From an uncultured Tateyamaria sp. (GTDB lineage Bacteria; Pseudomonadota; Alphaproteobacteria; Rhodobacterales; Rhodobacteraceae): 64,000 nucleotides of DNA. The stretch lies in assembly GCF_947488715.1 (NCBI RefSeq), contig NZ_CANLAG010000008.1, positions 1-64,000 on the forward strand, given 5' to 3'. The position numbers and the translations under genes were made by a program. A model generated the notes under the pieces. It ran no database searches, had not been told where the DNA came from, and was given only the letters and a program-made list of their open reading frames with translations. How positions within the stretch are numbered: the first letter of the stretch is position 1; the number at the start of each line of letters is the position of its first letter. Shown piece by piece: positions 8,273 to 16,306 of the stretch.

Positions 8273-8542
8273 ATGCTGAACGAGGTCATCTTCTTTGACA
8301 CTATGCGGCAGGGCCTTTGGGTGGCGGTCATCGTTTCGATCCCCATTCTGACGGTTGCACTGGTTGCAGGTGTCTCCATCGGGCTGGTCCAGGCGCTGAC
8401 CTCTATTCAGGAAATGACGCTGACATTTGTCCCGAAACTCGCGGCCATCATGGTCGTTTTCTGGATGTCGATGGGCTTCATGACACAGACCATGGTTTCG
8501 TTTTTTCACGACCGCATCATTCCGCTCATCATCGGAGGCTAG
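8273..8542 (+). CDS. fliQ: Flagellar export gate protein FliQ
   Basis: An 89-residue inner-membrane protein with two transmembrane hairpin helices, about residues 16-38 and 52-74. The conserved loop IGLVQALTSIQEMTLTFVPK lies between them. It is part of the FliP5-FliQ4-FliR1 export gate. fliP (23648) and fliR (13985) are in other units of the same cluster. Confidence 0.96.
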   Translation: MLNEVIFFDTMRQGLWVAVIVSIPILTVALVAGVSIGLVQALTSIQEMTLTFVPKLAAIMVVFWMSMGFMTQTMVSFFHDRIIPLIIGG

Positions 8543-8543
8543 A

Positions 8544-9263
8544 ATGGACAGTACAGGCTATATCACATTGACGAGACAGTCGGGTCTCATGCGTGAAATG
8601 CAGGTTGTTGCCAACAACATCGCAAACACGGCCACAACCGGATACCGGCAAGAAGGCGTCATTTTTTCTGAATATGTTCATGGCATTCAAGGTGGTGCAT
8701 CCTTGTCAATGGGGCAGGGCAACGTCCGCCAGACGTCCTTTGAACAGGGCGCGTTGTCCGAAACCGGCGGCACGTTTGATTTCGCAATCGAAGGCGATGG
8801 CTATTTCCTGATCGAAACGGCGGAGGGCGAACGCCTGACACGTGCGGGCGGGTTTTCTCCTAACGGCGAAGGCGACTTGGTTACCGCTGATGGTCTGCGG
8901 GTTCTGGACGTCGGCGGCGCGCCCGTCTTTGTCCCACCAGACGCGCGCAGCATTTCCGTATCACCGGACGGAACGATCAGTGCAGATGGAAACCTGGTTG
9001 GGCAGATAGGCCTTGTCCAACCAATTGACGCCGGCGACATGACGCGCCGATCTGGCTTGATGTTTGATGCGCCCGGCGGTTTCGAACCCGCGGAAAACGG
9101 ACGTATCCTGCAGGGTTTCGTCGAGGCATCGAACGTGAATCCGATCGGTCAATTGACCCGGATGATTGAGATTCAACGCGCCTATGAGATGGGCCAAAGC
9201 TTTCTCGATTCCGAAGATGAACGCGTCCGTCGAGCGATGGATGCCATGTTGAAATCCAACTGA
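8544..9263 (+). CDS. flgF: Flagellar rod protein FlgF
   Basis: A 239-residue rod protein. The N-terminal motif is VVANNIANTATTGYRQEG and the C-terminal is VEASNVNPIGQLTRMIEIQR plus YEMGQ, both shared by FlgF, FlgG and FlgE. It is shorter than FlgG, and its place directly before flgG is the usual order. It starts one base after the fliQ stop. Confidence 0.94.
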   Translation: MDSTGYITLTRQSGLMREMQVVANNIANTATTGYRQEGVIFSEYVHGIQGGASLSMGQGNVRQTSFEQGALSETGGTFDFAIEGDGYFLIETAEGERLTRAGGFSPNGEGDLVTADGLRVLDVGGAPVFVPPDARSISVSPDGTISADGNLVGQIGLVQPIDAGDMTRRSGLMFDAPGGFEPAENGRILQGFVEASNVNPIGQLTRMIEIQRAYEMGQSFLDSEDERVRRAMDAMLKSN

Positions 9264-9273
9264 GGAGACCGAG

Positions 9274-10059
9274 ATGCGCGCACTTAAGATCGCTGCCACC
9301 GGGATGCTGGCCCAACAAATGCGGGTGGAGACAATCTCGAACAACCTCGCGAACATGAGCACGACCGGGTACAATACCCGTCGCGCAGAGTTTGCGGATC
9401 TCCACTACCAACAGATGACCAGACCTGGCGCGATCAACGCGTCCGATGGGACGGTGTTGCCAACTGGTGTGCAACTCGGGCTGGGCGTTCGACCCGCAGC
9501 GGTTTCCGTTCATCTAGCGCAAGGGTCTCTTGCTGCGACGGGAGGCGATCTGGATGTGGCCATTGATGGCAACGGCTATCTCGAAGTGACTTTGCCATCC
9601 GGGCAAACCGCCTACACCCGTGATGGTGGGCTCAAGCGCACAGGCGATGGCCTGATTGTAACCTCGGATGGCTACCCAGTTGCGCCCGACATCGTCATAC
9701 CGGCGGACGCCCGCAGTATTTCGATCAGCGGCGATGGCGAGGTGTACGCTTACTTTGCCGAAGCAGTTGCGGGGCAATTGATCGGTCAGTTCAATCTGAC
9801 GGGTTTCACAAATGCCAAAGGCCTAGAGGCGTTGGGCAGCAACCTTTTTGTAGAAACTGAGGCCTCCGGACCTCCAATCGTCTCGACGCCCGGTTTGGAT
9901 GGTCTGGGTACGCTGCGCCAAGGGTTTCTCGAGGAAAGCTCGGTCGATGCCGTACGCGAGATTACCGATCTGATCGCCGCGCAACGTGGATACGAAATGA
10001 ATTCCAAGGTTATTTCGGCCGCCGATCAGATGATGGGCGCGATGACGCAGATACGATGA
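9274..10059 (+). CDS. flgG: Flagellar distal rod protein FlgG
   Basis: A 261-residue distal rod protein. It starts MRALKIAATGMLAQQMRVE, followed by SNNLANMSTTGYNTRRAEF, and ends EITDLIAAQRGYEMNSKVIS, all diagnostic of FlgG. AGGAGA precedes the ATG. Its stop overlaps the flgA start by four bases. Confidence 0.97.
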   Translation: MRALKIAATGMLAQQMRVETISNNLANMSTTGYNTRRAEFADLHYQQMTRPGAINASDGTVLPTGVQLGLGVRPAAVSVHLAQGSLAATGGDLDVAIDGNGYLEVTLPSGQTAYTRDGGLKRTGDGLIVTSDGYPVAPDIVIPADARSISISGDGEVYAYFAEAVAGQLIGQFNLTGFTNAKGLEALGSNLFVETEASGPPIVSTPGLDGLGTLRQGFLEESSVDAVREITDLIAAQRGYEMNSKVISAADQMMGAMTQIR

Positions 10060-10472
10060 TGCGGTGGCTTTTCCTCTTTCTCGTGGGTGGCACGATGGCG
10101 TGCGCCGATGTCGTGACGCCAACCCGTACGCTCAGACCGGGTACCGTCATTACCACTGCCGATCTGCGGATCGCGGCGGGCACCCAAGACGGCATGTTTG
10201 ACCGCATTGCCGATGTCGCCGGACAAGAGGCGCGGGTTGCTCTCTATGCTGGCCGGCCCATTCCGTTTGAAAGCATCGGACCTCCTGCATTGGTACACAG
10301 AAACCAGATTGTGCCGCTTCATTTCCGGACCGGCGCATTGACGATTACCGCTGAGGGTCGCGCGCTTGAACGCGGCGGGATTGGCGACCGCGTGCGGATT
10401 ATGAACCTCAGTTCTCGCGCAACTCTGTTCGGTTTTGTCCAGAATGACGGCTCCATAAAGGTAACCCAATGA
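10056..10472 (+). CDS. flgA: P-ring assembly chaperone FlgA (short form)
   Basis: A 138-residue periplasmic protein with signal peptide MMRWLFLFLVGGTMACA, followed by a SAF-type region (TLRPGTVITTADL, then GQEARVALYAGRPI). FlgA assists FlgI polymerisation into the P ring. Enteric FlgA is about 220 residues, so this form has little more than the C-terminal SAF domain, which is common in alphaproteobacteria. A second ATG at 10059 is an equal candidate start. It overlaps both flgG and flgH. Confidence 0.9.
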   Translation: MMRWLFLFLVGGTMACADVVTPTRTLRPGTVITTADLRIAAGTQDGMFDRIADVAGQEARVALYAGRPIPFESIGPPALVHRNQIVPLHFRTGALTITAEGRALERGGIGDRVRIMNLSSRATLFGFVQNDGSIKVTQ

Positions 10473-11221
10473 CTGATGTTTCACCCTCCAAAGCTGTCCA
10501 CATCGCATTCACGCTTGCCCTTCTGGGAGGCGTCGCCGCTTGTGGTCGGTCAGATCACATTGGCAAAGCGCCGACGTTCTCAAATCCTCTCGCCACCCGA
10601 GAGCATTCGGCCATGGTGTCGACGGCTCTGCCCGCTGTGATCGAAGAGCAGACGGCACTGGATCAAGCGTCACTTTGGAGCGGTCAGCGGTCCTCTTTGC
10701 TGGGTGACCGCCGCGCAGTGAGACAGGGCGATATCTTGACCGTCGTGATCGAGATTGATGAGCGCGCCGAGATTTCAAACGAAACGGACCGGTCTCGCAG
10801 CGGTTCAGAGTCCCTTGGCATCCCACAGCTTGGCGGCTTGCCCCAACGGCTCGATGACAAGCTGCCCGAAGGCGCGTCGAGTTCGGAATTGGTGGCCATC
10901 AATTCCAACAGCAGCTCAAGTGGCGACGGTTCGGTCAAGCGTAATGAAAAGCTCACACTGCGGGTCGCGGCGACGATCGTGGATATCCTCCCCAATGGTG
11001 TTTTGTCGATTTCGGGTTCGCAAGAACTACGCGTAAATTTCGAAATGCGTGAACTGTTGGTCTCTGGCTATGTCAGGCCAGAAGATATCTCGCGGCAAAA
11101 TGAAATCACCTACGACAAGATCGCGTCCGCGCGCGTGTCCTATGGCGGGCGTGGCCAAATCACTGATGTTCAGCAACCGCGCATTGGTCAACAGGTGCTC
11201 GATGCGGTCTTGCCCTTTTAG
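10469..11221 (+). CDS. flgH: Flagellar L-ring lipoprotein FlgH
   Basis: A 250-residue outer-membrane lipoprotein. The signal segment ends in the lipobox VAAC at residues about 22-25. The body has the FlgH pattern DRRAVRQGDILTVVIEIDE, then SSSGDGSVKRNEKLTLRVA and ENGVLSISG-like strands, ending QQVLDAVLPF. It forms the L ring around the rod. It overlaps flgA by four bases. Confidence 0.95.
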   Translation: MTDVSPSKAVHIAFTLALLGGVAACGRSDHIGKAPTFSNPLATREHSAMVSTALPAVIEEQTALDQASLWSGQRSSLLGDRRAVRQGDILTVVIEIDERAEISNETDRSRSGSESLGIPQLGGLPQRLDDKLPEGASSSELVAINSNSSSSGDGSVKRNEKLTLRVAATIVDILPNGVLSISGSQELRVNFEMRELLVSGYVRPEDISRQNEITYDKIASARVSYGGRGQITDVQQPRIGQQVLDAVLPF

Positions 11222-11230
11222 GAGCATATC

Positions 11231-11719
11231 ATGATCAAGAAACTTCTTCCTTTGGTGTTGCTTCTCATCGGTGCAGGTGCCGGAGTCGGCGCCGGCATTT
11301 TCCTGCGTCCGACACCAGAGCCCGTTGAAATGACGGAAGACGCCGAAACGCCGGATGTCATGGTCAAGGAAAAGGCCGAAGACGAGCCACAGCTCGATCG
11401 TGAATATGTAAAAATGAACAACCAGTTTGTCGTGCCGATCGTCAATGGCGACAAAGTCCAAGGTTTGGTTGTCATGTCGCTCAGCCTGGAGGTTCCCGCA
11501 GGGCAAAAAGATCTGATTTATGCGCGCGAACCCAAACTGCGCGATTCATTCCTTCAGGTGTTGTTTGATCATGCAAACATTGGGGGGTTTGACGGTGCAT
11601 TTACCAACGCCAACAACCTGGCTGTTTTGCGTGGCGCTTTGCGCGAAGTGGCGCAAAAAGACATGGGTGACGGGATCACTGACGTGCTGATCATCGAAAT
11701 TGCACGCCAAGACTACTGA
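11231..11719 (+). CDS. fliL: FliL family basal-body-associated protein (first of two)
   Basis: A 162-residue protein with one N-terminal transmembrane helix (LPLVLLLIGAGAGVGAGIF), a short acidic linker and a periplasmic FliL-like domain (YAREPKLRDSFLQVLFDHA, ending ITDVLIIEIARQ). FliL rings surround the stator and support torque. A second FliL-like gene lies at 20518-21006. This copy closes the flgB unit. Its stop abuts the stop of the convergent gene with no base between. Confidence 0.8.
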   Translation: MIKKLLPLVLLLIGAGAGVGAGIFLRPTPEPVEMTEDAETPDVMVKEKAEDEPQLDREYVKMNNQFVVPIVNGDKVQGLVVMSLSLEVPAGQKDLIYAREPKLRDSFLQVLFDHANIGGFDGAFTNANNLAVLRGALREVAQKDMGDGITDVLIIEIARQDY

Positions 11720-12136
11720 CTAACTCTTTTCCCTGTGCACCATGTGTGTGATCGCGCGATCGAGTGCCGCATGTCGGGATGCCTTTTGATGTGTTGATTG
11801 CGCCTGCTCAACCAAAGTCTCTGCGACCAGTTTCTTGCCATGCGCGCGCCGGTGCTGCGCCATGAGGCCTTCTTTCTCCGCCAGGACCTGAGCCAAAGCG
11901 ATATTGAGCTGCCTTTGAGCTTGTCCCAACCACCGCAGCCAGATCACATCCGCGCCAATTGCTCTGATTTGTGCATGTTCCGGTTGCTGCGATTGGGTCT
12001 CCACCGTCAAATCCCGAAGCCTTTTAAGCTCTGCACGCAATTCTGCTTCCTTTGCGTTCAATATCGCGACCGCAGCCTCGCTTTTTTGGTATTTCAACGT
12101 CGTCAGCAATCGGACTTGATCAAGATCGCTTACCAT
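11720..12136 (-). CDS. FliJ-like coiled-coil protein
   Basis: A 138-residue, highly helical cytoplasmic protein with heptad-rich segments (KSEAAVAILNAKEAELRAEL, and RQLNIALAQVLAEKEGLMAQ). Its length, coiled-coil character and place at the end of flhA-fliR-flhB suggest FliJ, the general export chaperone that fits into the FliI ring and touches FlhA. Sequence identity to FliJ is not obvious by eye. It overlaps flhB by seven bases. No other fliJ candidate is in the window. Confidence 0.5.
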   Translation of the reverse strand: MVSDLDQVRLLTTLKYQKSEAAVAILNAKEAELRAELKRLRDLTVETQSQQPEHAQIRAIGADVIWLRWLGQAQRQLNIALAQVLAEKEGLMAQHRRAHGKKLVAETLVEQAQSTHQKASRHAALDRAITHMVHREKS

Positions 12137-13218
12137 GTCGCTTGCCTCGCACGCGCGCGCATTTGATCGGCAAACCGAATGGCGGCTGCCACGGTTTCGT
12201 AGTGCTCCGGCGCAACCTCGTCGCCAATGGATGTTACAGCGTGCAGGGCGCGTGCTGTTGGTGGGTCGCTGTGAATTGGGACGCCCGCTTCATTTGCGGT
12301 TTCTCTTATCCTCAATGCGATTTCATCTACCCCCTTGGCGACGCAAACCGGCGCGGTTCCTGCCGCCCGTGACCACTTGAGAGCGACGGCGTAGTGTGTC
12401 GGGTTGACGATAATGACATCGGCGCTGGGCACGTCGGCCATCATTTGCTGTGCTGCAATGGCCTGCGCGCGGGCGCGACGCTCCTGTTTCATATGCGGAT
12501 CGCCTTCGGAATTCTTGGTCTCGTCCATAATCTCTTTGCGAGACATGCGATTTTTCCGAATGTGCTCTTGATGTTGCCACACCGCGTCAATCGCGCCGAG
12601 GCAGGCGCTGATCAATACAACGACGAGCAAAAATGCCACGCACAACTCAGCCAGAATCAAAACGACTGCGCCAGGACCCGCGTGGATAACGGATACCATG
12701 TCGGGCAATCTGGCATTGAGAAACAATGCAAGGCAGGCAGAGTAGAGCACGAGTTTGGCAAAGCTCTTGCCAAACTCGAAAAACCCGCCACGTCCAAATT
12801 TTTGCTTGGCGTTTTGCAGGATCGAAACCCGCGAGAGCTTGGGTTGCAATTTGGACGGAGCGACTACAAACGCGCGTTGCGCAAGGATTGTGCCCAAAAC
12901 GGCTATCGCGGGCAAAGTGAAGATTGGCAAAAGGGCCAAGGCACTATGCCAAAGGATGCCGCCCATTGTGGCTGTCGGGTTTCCTCCGAAAACGACGTCC
13001 GACAACTCTGATGCCTGGTCGAGGATGACCTGAAGATGTGTGCCAAAGGATAACACAACCTGCGCACCCAAAGCCAAAAACGCGATGGTCAATCCTGCGT
13101 AGGCGGCGGCAGTTTGCAAATCGGCCGAACGTGCGATCTCGCCTTTCTTGCGCGCCTCAAGGAGTTTTTGCGGCGTCGGATCAAAAGACTTGTCGGTATC
13201 GTCGTCCTGTCCGCTCAA
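12130..13218 (-). CDS. flhB: Flagellar export switch protein FlhB
   Basis: A 362-residue protein with an N-terminal basic segment (DPTPQKLLEARKKGEIARS), four membrane helices between about 35 and 215, and a cytosolic C-terminal domain. The autocleavage motif NPTH is present in VIIVNPTHYAVALKW. Cleavage there switches export from rod/hook to filament substrates on a signal from FliK. It overlaps fliR by four bases. Confidence 0.97.
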   Translation of the reverse strand: MSGQDDDTDKSFDPTPQKLLEARKKGEIARSADLQTAAAYAGLTIAFLALGAQVVLSFGTHLQVILDQASELSDVVFGGNPTATMGGILWHSALALLPIFTLPAIAVLGTILAQRAFVVAPSKLQPKLSRVSILQNAKQKFGRGGFFEFGKSFAKLVLYSACLALFLNARLPDMVSVIHAGPGAVVLILAELCVAFLLVVVLISACLGAIDAVWQHQEHIRKNRMSRKEIMDETKNSEGDPHMKQERRARAQAIAAQQMMADVPSADVIIVNPTHYAVALKWSRAAGTAPVCVAKGVDEIALRIRETANEAGVPIHSDPPTARALHAVTSIGDEVAPEHYETVAAAIRFADQMRARARQATW

Positions 13219-13985
13219 GGTTGCCCTCCAAACGGGTTTGCCATGAAGGTATCAAGAGCAGAGAGCCAGACCCCCAGCATTGTTGGCGCAGCAAGAAACA
13301 AAAGGAACAAACCGCCAAGTGTGATGACGGGAGCACCCACAAAAGCGACCATAAGCTGTGGCATCGCTTTGTTGATGACGCCGAGCGCCAGGTTGTAGAG
13401 CACGGACATCAAAACGAATGGCGCCGCTAACACGAAAGCCAACTCGAAAGCCCGCGCGACCTGCTGCAAACCCCAGTCGGCGACATCGCTGCCTCCGTAG
13501 AAAATCCCGATGGGCAGTAGTGTGTAGGAGTGTATCAGCAATTGTGCGGCTTTGACGTGTAACCCTGTCATAACCGCCAATGCGATCGCGCCGACGGTCA
13601 GGACATACCCCATGGCCGGCAAAGGTTCTGTCGCAGCGCCGCCTAGAATTTGCGAGAGGGATGTCGATTGCGCCGCGATGGCACCGGCCGTTTGCAGTGC
13701 AAGAATAAACAGACGGATGCCCAGCCCTAAAAGAACACCGACCAGCGTTTCCGTCAAAACGACTAGAGGCAGAACACCAAATGAATATGGCGGCGCTGCA
13801 ATGCTGAGGGCGGGTGCCACGATGAGCGTGAAAGCAATGGCGATGGTCAGCTTAATGCGCATCGGTACAGTCCGCTCCCCGAACGCAGGAATGAGCGAAA
13901 TCGTGGCGGCGACGCGCAGAAAAACAATGAAACCGATCCAAAGTTGATCGTTCATCAACCCCAAGAATTCGGAAAGGCCCATCAC
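13215..13985 (-). CDS. fliR: Flagellar export gate protein FliR
   Basis: A 256-residue multi-pass inner-membrane protein with about six hydrophobic segments. It includes the FliR-typical RVAATISLIPAFGERTVPMR near residue 25 and LGIRLFILALQTAGAIAAQ. It is one subunit of the FliPQR gate. It overlaps flhA and flhB by four bases each, so the three export proteins are translationally coupled. Confidence 0.96.
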   Translation of the reverse strand: MMGLSEFLGLMNDQLWIGFIVFLRVAATISLIPAFGERTVPMRIKLTIAIAFTLIVAPALSIAAPPYSFGVLPLVVLTETLVGVLLGLGIRLFILALQTAGAIAAQSTSLSQILGGAATEPLPAMGYVLTVGAIALAVMTGLHVKAAQLLIHSYTLLPIGIFYGGSDVADWGLQQVARAFELAFVLAAPFVLMSVLYNLALGVINKAMPQLMVAFVGAPVITLGGLFLLFLAAPTMLGVWLSALDTFMANPFGGQP

Positions 13986-16078
13986 GCCGCGACAACACCG
14001 ACAAGCGCGGGGCGTGCATCAATGCCGATTTCTTCAAACGACAGGACCGGGTTTGAAATACCTTTGGCGCGCATGAGTGTTTTTACAAAACGCCGACGTC
14101 GCGTGTTGGTCACCACAGCTGGGAACACGCCTTGTTCACTTACATCGTGCAGCTTTTCTGACATGTTTTCGGCCAAACGATTGAAGAGATCCGGTGGCAG
14201 TGCAACATCCAGCCCACGATCCGCGTCTACCTGATAACTGACAAAGGTGTCTTCCCACTCGGGCGCGAGTTGGATCAAGGGTAGGCTACCATCAGGCCGT
14301 CGGATTTCCGCGACCAACTGGAAGCCCAAACGCTGCCTGACATGCTCACAAATCGCTTCCGGTTGCGCATTGACCGCGCGTGCCTCGGCAGTTGCCTCGA
14401 GGATCAGCGGCAGGTTTCGAATAGAGACTTGTTCATCCAAAAGGAGGCGCAAGACAGCGTGCAGTACATCAACCGGCACCTTGTCTGGAATAAGCTCATC
14501 CAGCATTTTCTTGTTGGCCTCTGCGCGGCCCGGATCTGAAATGGTGGTCATTTCGTTCAAAAGGCGCCGCAGAGACTTCAGAGTGAGCAATCGGCTGAAA
14601 TTACGTTTCACGACTTCGAGCAGATGGGTGGCCAGAATCTCGGTTGGCGTGACCATTGTGATACCAGAAAGCGCTGCTGTCTCTTGGTCAGCAGTTGCAA
14701 TCCACCGCGCTGGCGCGCCGTAAACCGGTTCTGTCGTGTCTTGGCCTGCGGGCAGCAAACTCTCGTTGTCCGGGGTCAAAGCAAGAATTTCTGAAGAGCG
14801 CAGCGTGCCCTGTGCCTGTTGGACCCCTTGGATGCGCAGCACGTAGACGCCAGAATCCAGTCCAGGATTATCGGTCAGTCGAATCTCAGGCAAAATCAGC
14901 CCGAAAACGGATGCAACATGTGTGCGCATGTTGGAAATGCGGGCGTCCAAACCGGTGCCGGGATCAAGAACCAAGTTGACGAGGTCGGGCGCAAATTCCA
15001 CATGGATATCGTCCAGTTCCAACACATCACCTAGGGTTTTTTCTGGAGCAATTTCGACTGGATCTGCGATGTCCGTGGGCTCCAACTTTGCTTTCTTCAG
15101 GCGCTTATTCATGAAGAATGCCGCGACAGCCAAGCCGATTCCGCCGACCATGAAGGGCATGAATGGAAGACCTGGAAACAAGCCAAACATCATCATCAAA
15201 ACGGCAACCGTGGTGAGCGCTGCGGGGTGCTTGCCGAGCTGGTCGAACACTGCGGTATCTGTTGCACCCTTCGCGCCCCCGCGTGCCAGCAACAATGCTG
15301 ATGCGATCGAGATGACGACTGCGGGGATTTGCGAAACCAGTCCGTCACCTACAGTCAAAATTGCGTAGGTTTCAAAGGCACTTGCGAGCGGCATGCCGTG
15401 GACAACTATGCCCATGACGAGTCCAGCAACCAGGTTTAGCAAGGTTATCAAGAGGCCTGCGACAGCGTCCCCTTTCACGAATTTTGATGCGCCGTCCAAT
15501 GAACCGAAGAATGTCGTTTCGGACTGTTCGAGCTCGCGACGAGATTTGGCTTCCTGATGGGTGATCGCACCAGCGGACATGTCGCTGTCGATCGCGAGTT
15601 GTTTCCCGGGCATGCCGTCCAATGCAAAACGTGCGCCAACTTCGGCCATACGCGTCGCACCTTTCGTGATGACCATGAAATTCACGATCAACAGAACACA
15701 GAACACGACAAGCCCGAGAAAGACACTTCCGCCCATGATGAACTGGGCAAACCCTTGGATCACATCGCCCGCTGCTTGTGTCCCTGTATGACCTTCCCCA
15801 ATGATCAACTTGGTTGATGAAACGTTCAGAGAAAGACGTAGCATCAATGATGCCAGCAAAATTGTAGGGAATGCGGAGAAATCGAGGGGGCGTTCGATAA
15901 ACAGTGTGATGGTGAAAATAAGGATTGCGAGGGCGAAGGAGGCGGCCAATCCAATGTCGAGCACCCATGCTGGCATAGGCAGGATCATCATCACGATGAT
16001 AGCCATCAAAGCGACTGCGAGCAGAACGGTCGGGTTGAAGAGAGCAGCCGCGCTAAACTTGACTGCTCTGTCAGACAT
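13982..16078 (-). CDS. flhA: Flagellar export protein FlhA
   Basis: A 698-residue protein. The N-terminal half has about eight membrane helices and the conserved FHIPEP-type loop (ARFALDGMPGKQLAIDSDMS, then GAITHQEAKSRRELEQ). The C-terminal half is the cytosolic ring domain that docks chaperone-substrate complexes. It heads a four-gene unit. Unlike the other unit heads here, its 228-bp leader has no TTA-N8-TTA pair, but a 16-bp palindrome lies 22 bp before the ATG. Confidence 0.97.
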   Translation of the reverse strand: MSDRAVKFSAAALFNPTVLLAVALMAIIVMMILPMPAWVLDIGLAASFALAILIFTITLFIERPLDFSAFPTILLASLMLRLSLNVSSTKLIIGEGHTGTQAAGDVIQGFAQFIMGGSVFLGLVVFCVLLIVNFMVITKGATRMAEVGARFALDGMPGKQLAIDSDMSAGAITHQEAKSRRELEQSETTFFGSLDGASKFVKGDAVAGLLITLLNLVAGLVMGIVVHGMPLASAFETYAILTVGDGLVSQIPAVVISIASALLLARGGAKGATDTAVFDQLGKHPAALTTVAVLMMMFGLFPGLPFMPFMVGGIGLAVAAFFMNKRLKKAKLEPTDIADPVEIAPEKTLGDVLELDDIHVEFAPDLVNLVLDPGTGLDARISNMRTHVASVFGLILPEIRLTDNPGLDSGVYVLRIQGVQQAQGTLRSSEILALTPDNESLLPAGQDTTEPVYGAPARWIATADQETAALSGITMVTPTEILATHLLEVVKRNFSRLLTLKSLRRLLNEMTTISDPGRAEANKKMLDELIPDKVPVDVLHAVLRLLLDEQVSIRNLPLILEATAEARAVNAQPEAICEHVRQRLGFQLVAEIRRPDGSLPLIQLAPEWEDTFVSYQVDADRGLDVALPPDLFNRLAENMSEKLHDVSEQGVFPAVVTNTRRRRFVKTLMRAKGISNPVLSFEEIGIDARPALVGVVAA

Positions 16079-16100
16079 TGGTGTATCCGATGACGTTAGG

Positions 16101-16116
16101 CGTGTCGGCCGACACG
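16101..16116. promoter_or_regulatory. 16-bp perfect palindrome upstream of flhA
   Basis: CGTGTCGGCCGACACG lies 22 bp before the flhA ATG. It could be an operator for a dimeric regulator or a leader hairpin; it has no T-tract. The rest of the gap 16079-16306 holds no gene I can support. Confidence 0.4.
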
Positions 16117-16280
16117 CGCCGCGAACAGCTGAATAACTCTGGTTTGGAAAGATACGCGTCCGCTGGTTTCGTCATGCACTTTGATACAAATTCGCTCATT
16201 CGCGACCCATCCATGGATTGACCCGTCACGTTCTATGACGCTTCATGGATACTGTATTCGTGGTTTATAAATCGTAACCA

Positions 16281-16303
16281 AACGGCCGTAATATCAGGCC
16301 GTT
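16281..16303 (-). terminator. Terminator-like hairpin after the motA unit
   Basis: AACGGCC pairs with GGCCGTT around a nine-base loop, three bases past the stop of the motC-like gene. On the minus strand it is followed by TTGGTTACGATTT, a weak T-run. It would end the fliL-motE-motA-motC-like transcript. Confidence 0.5.
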
Positions 16304-16306
16304 ACC

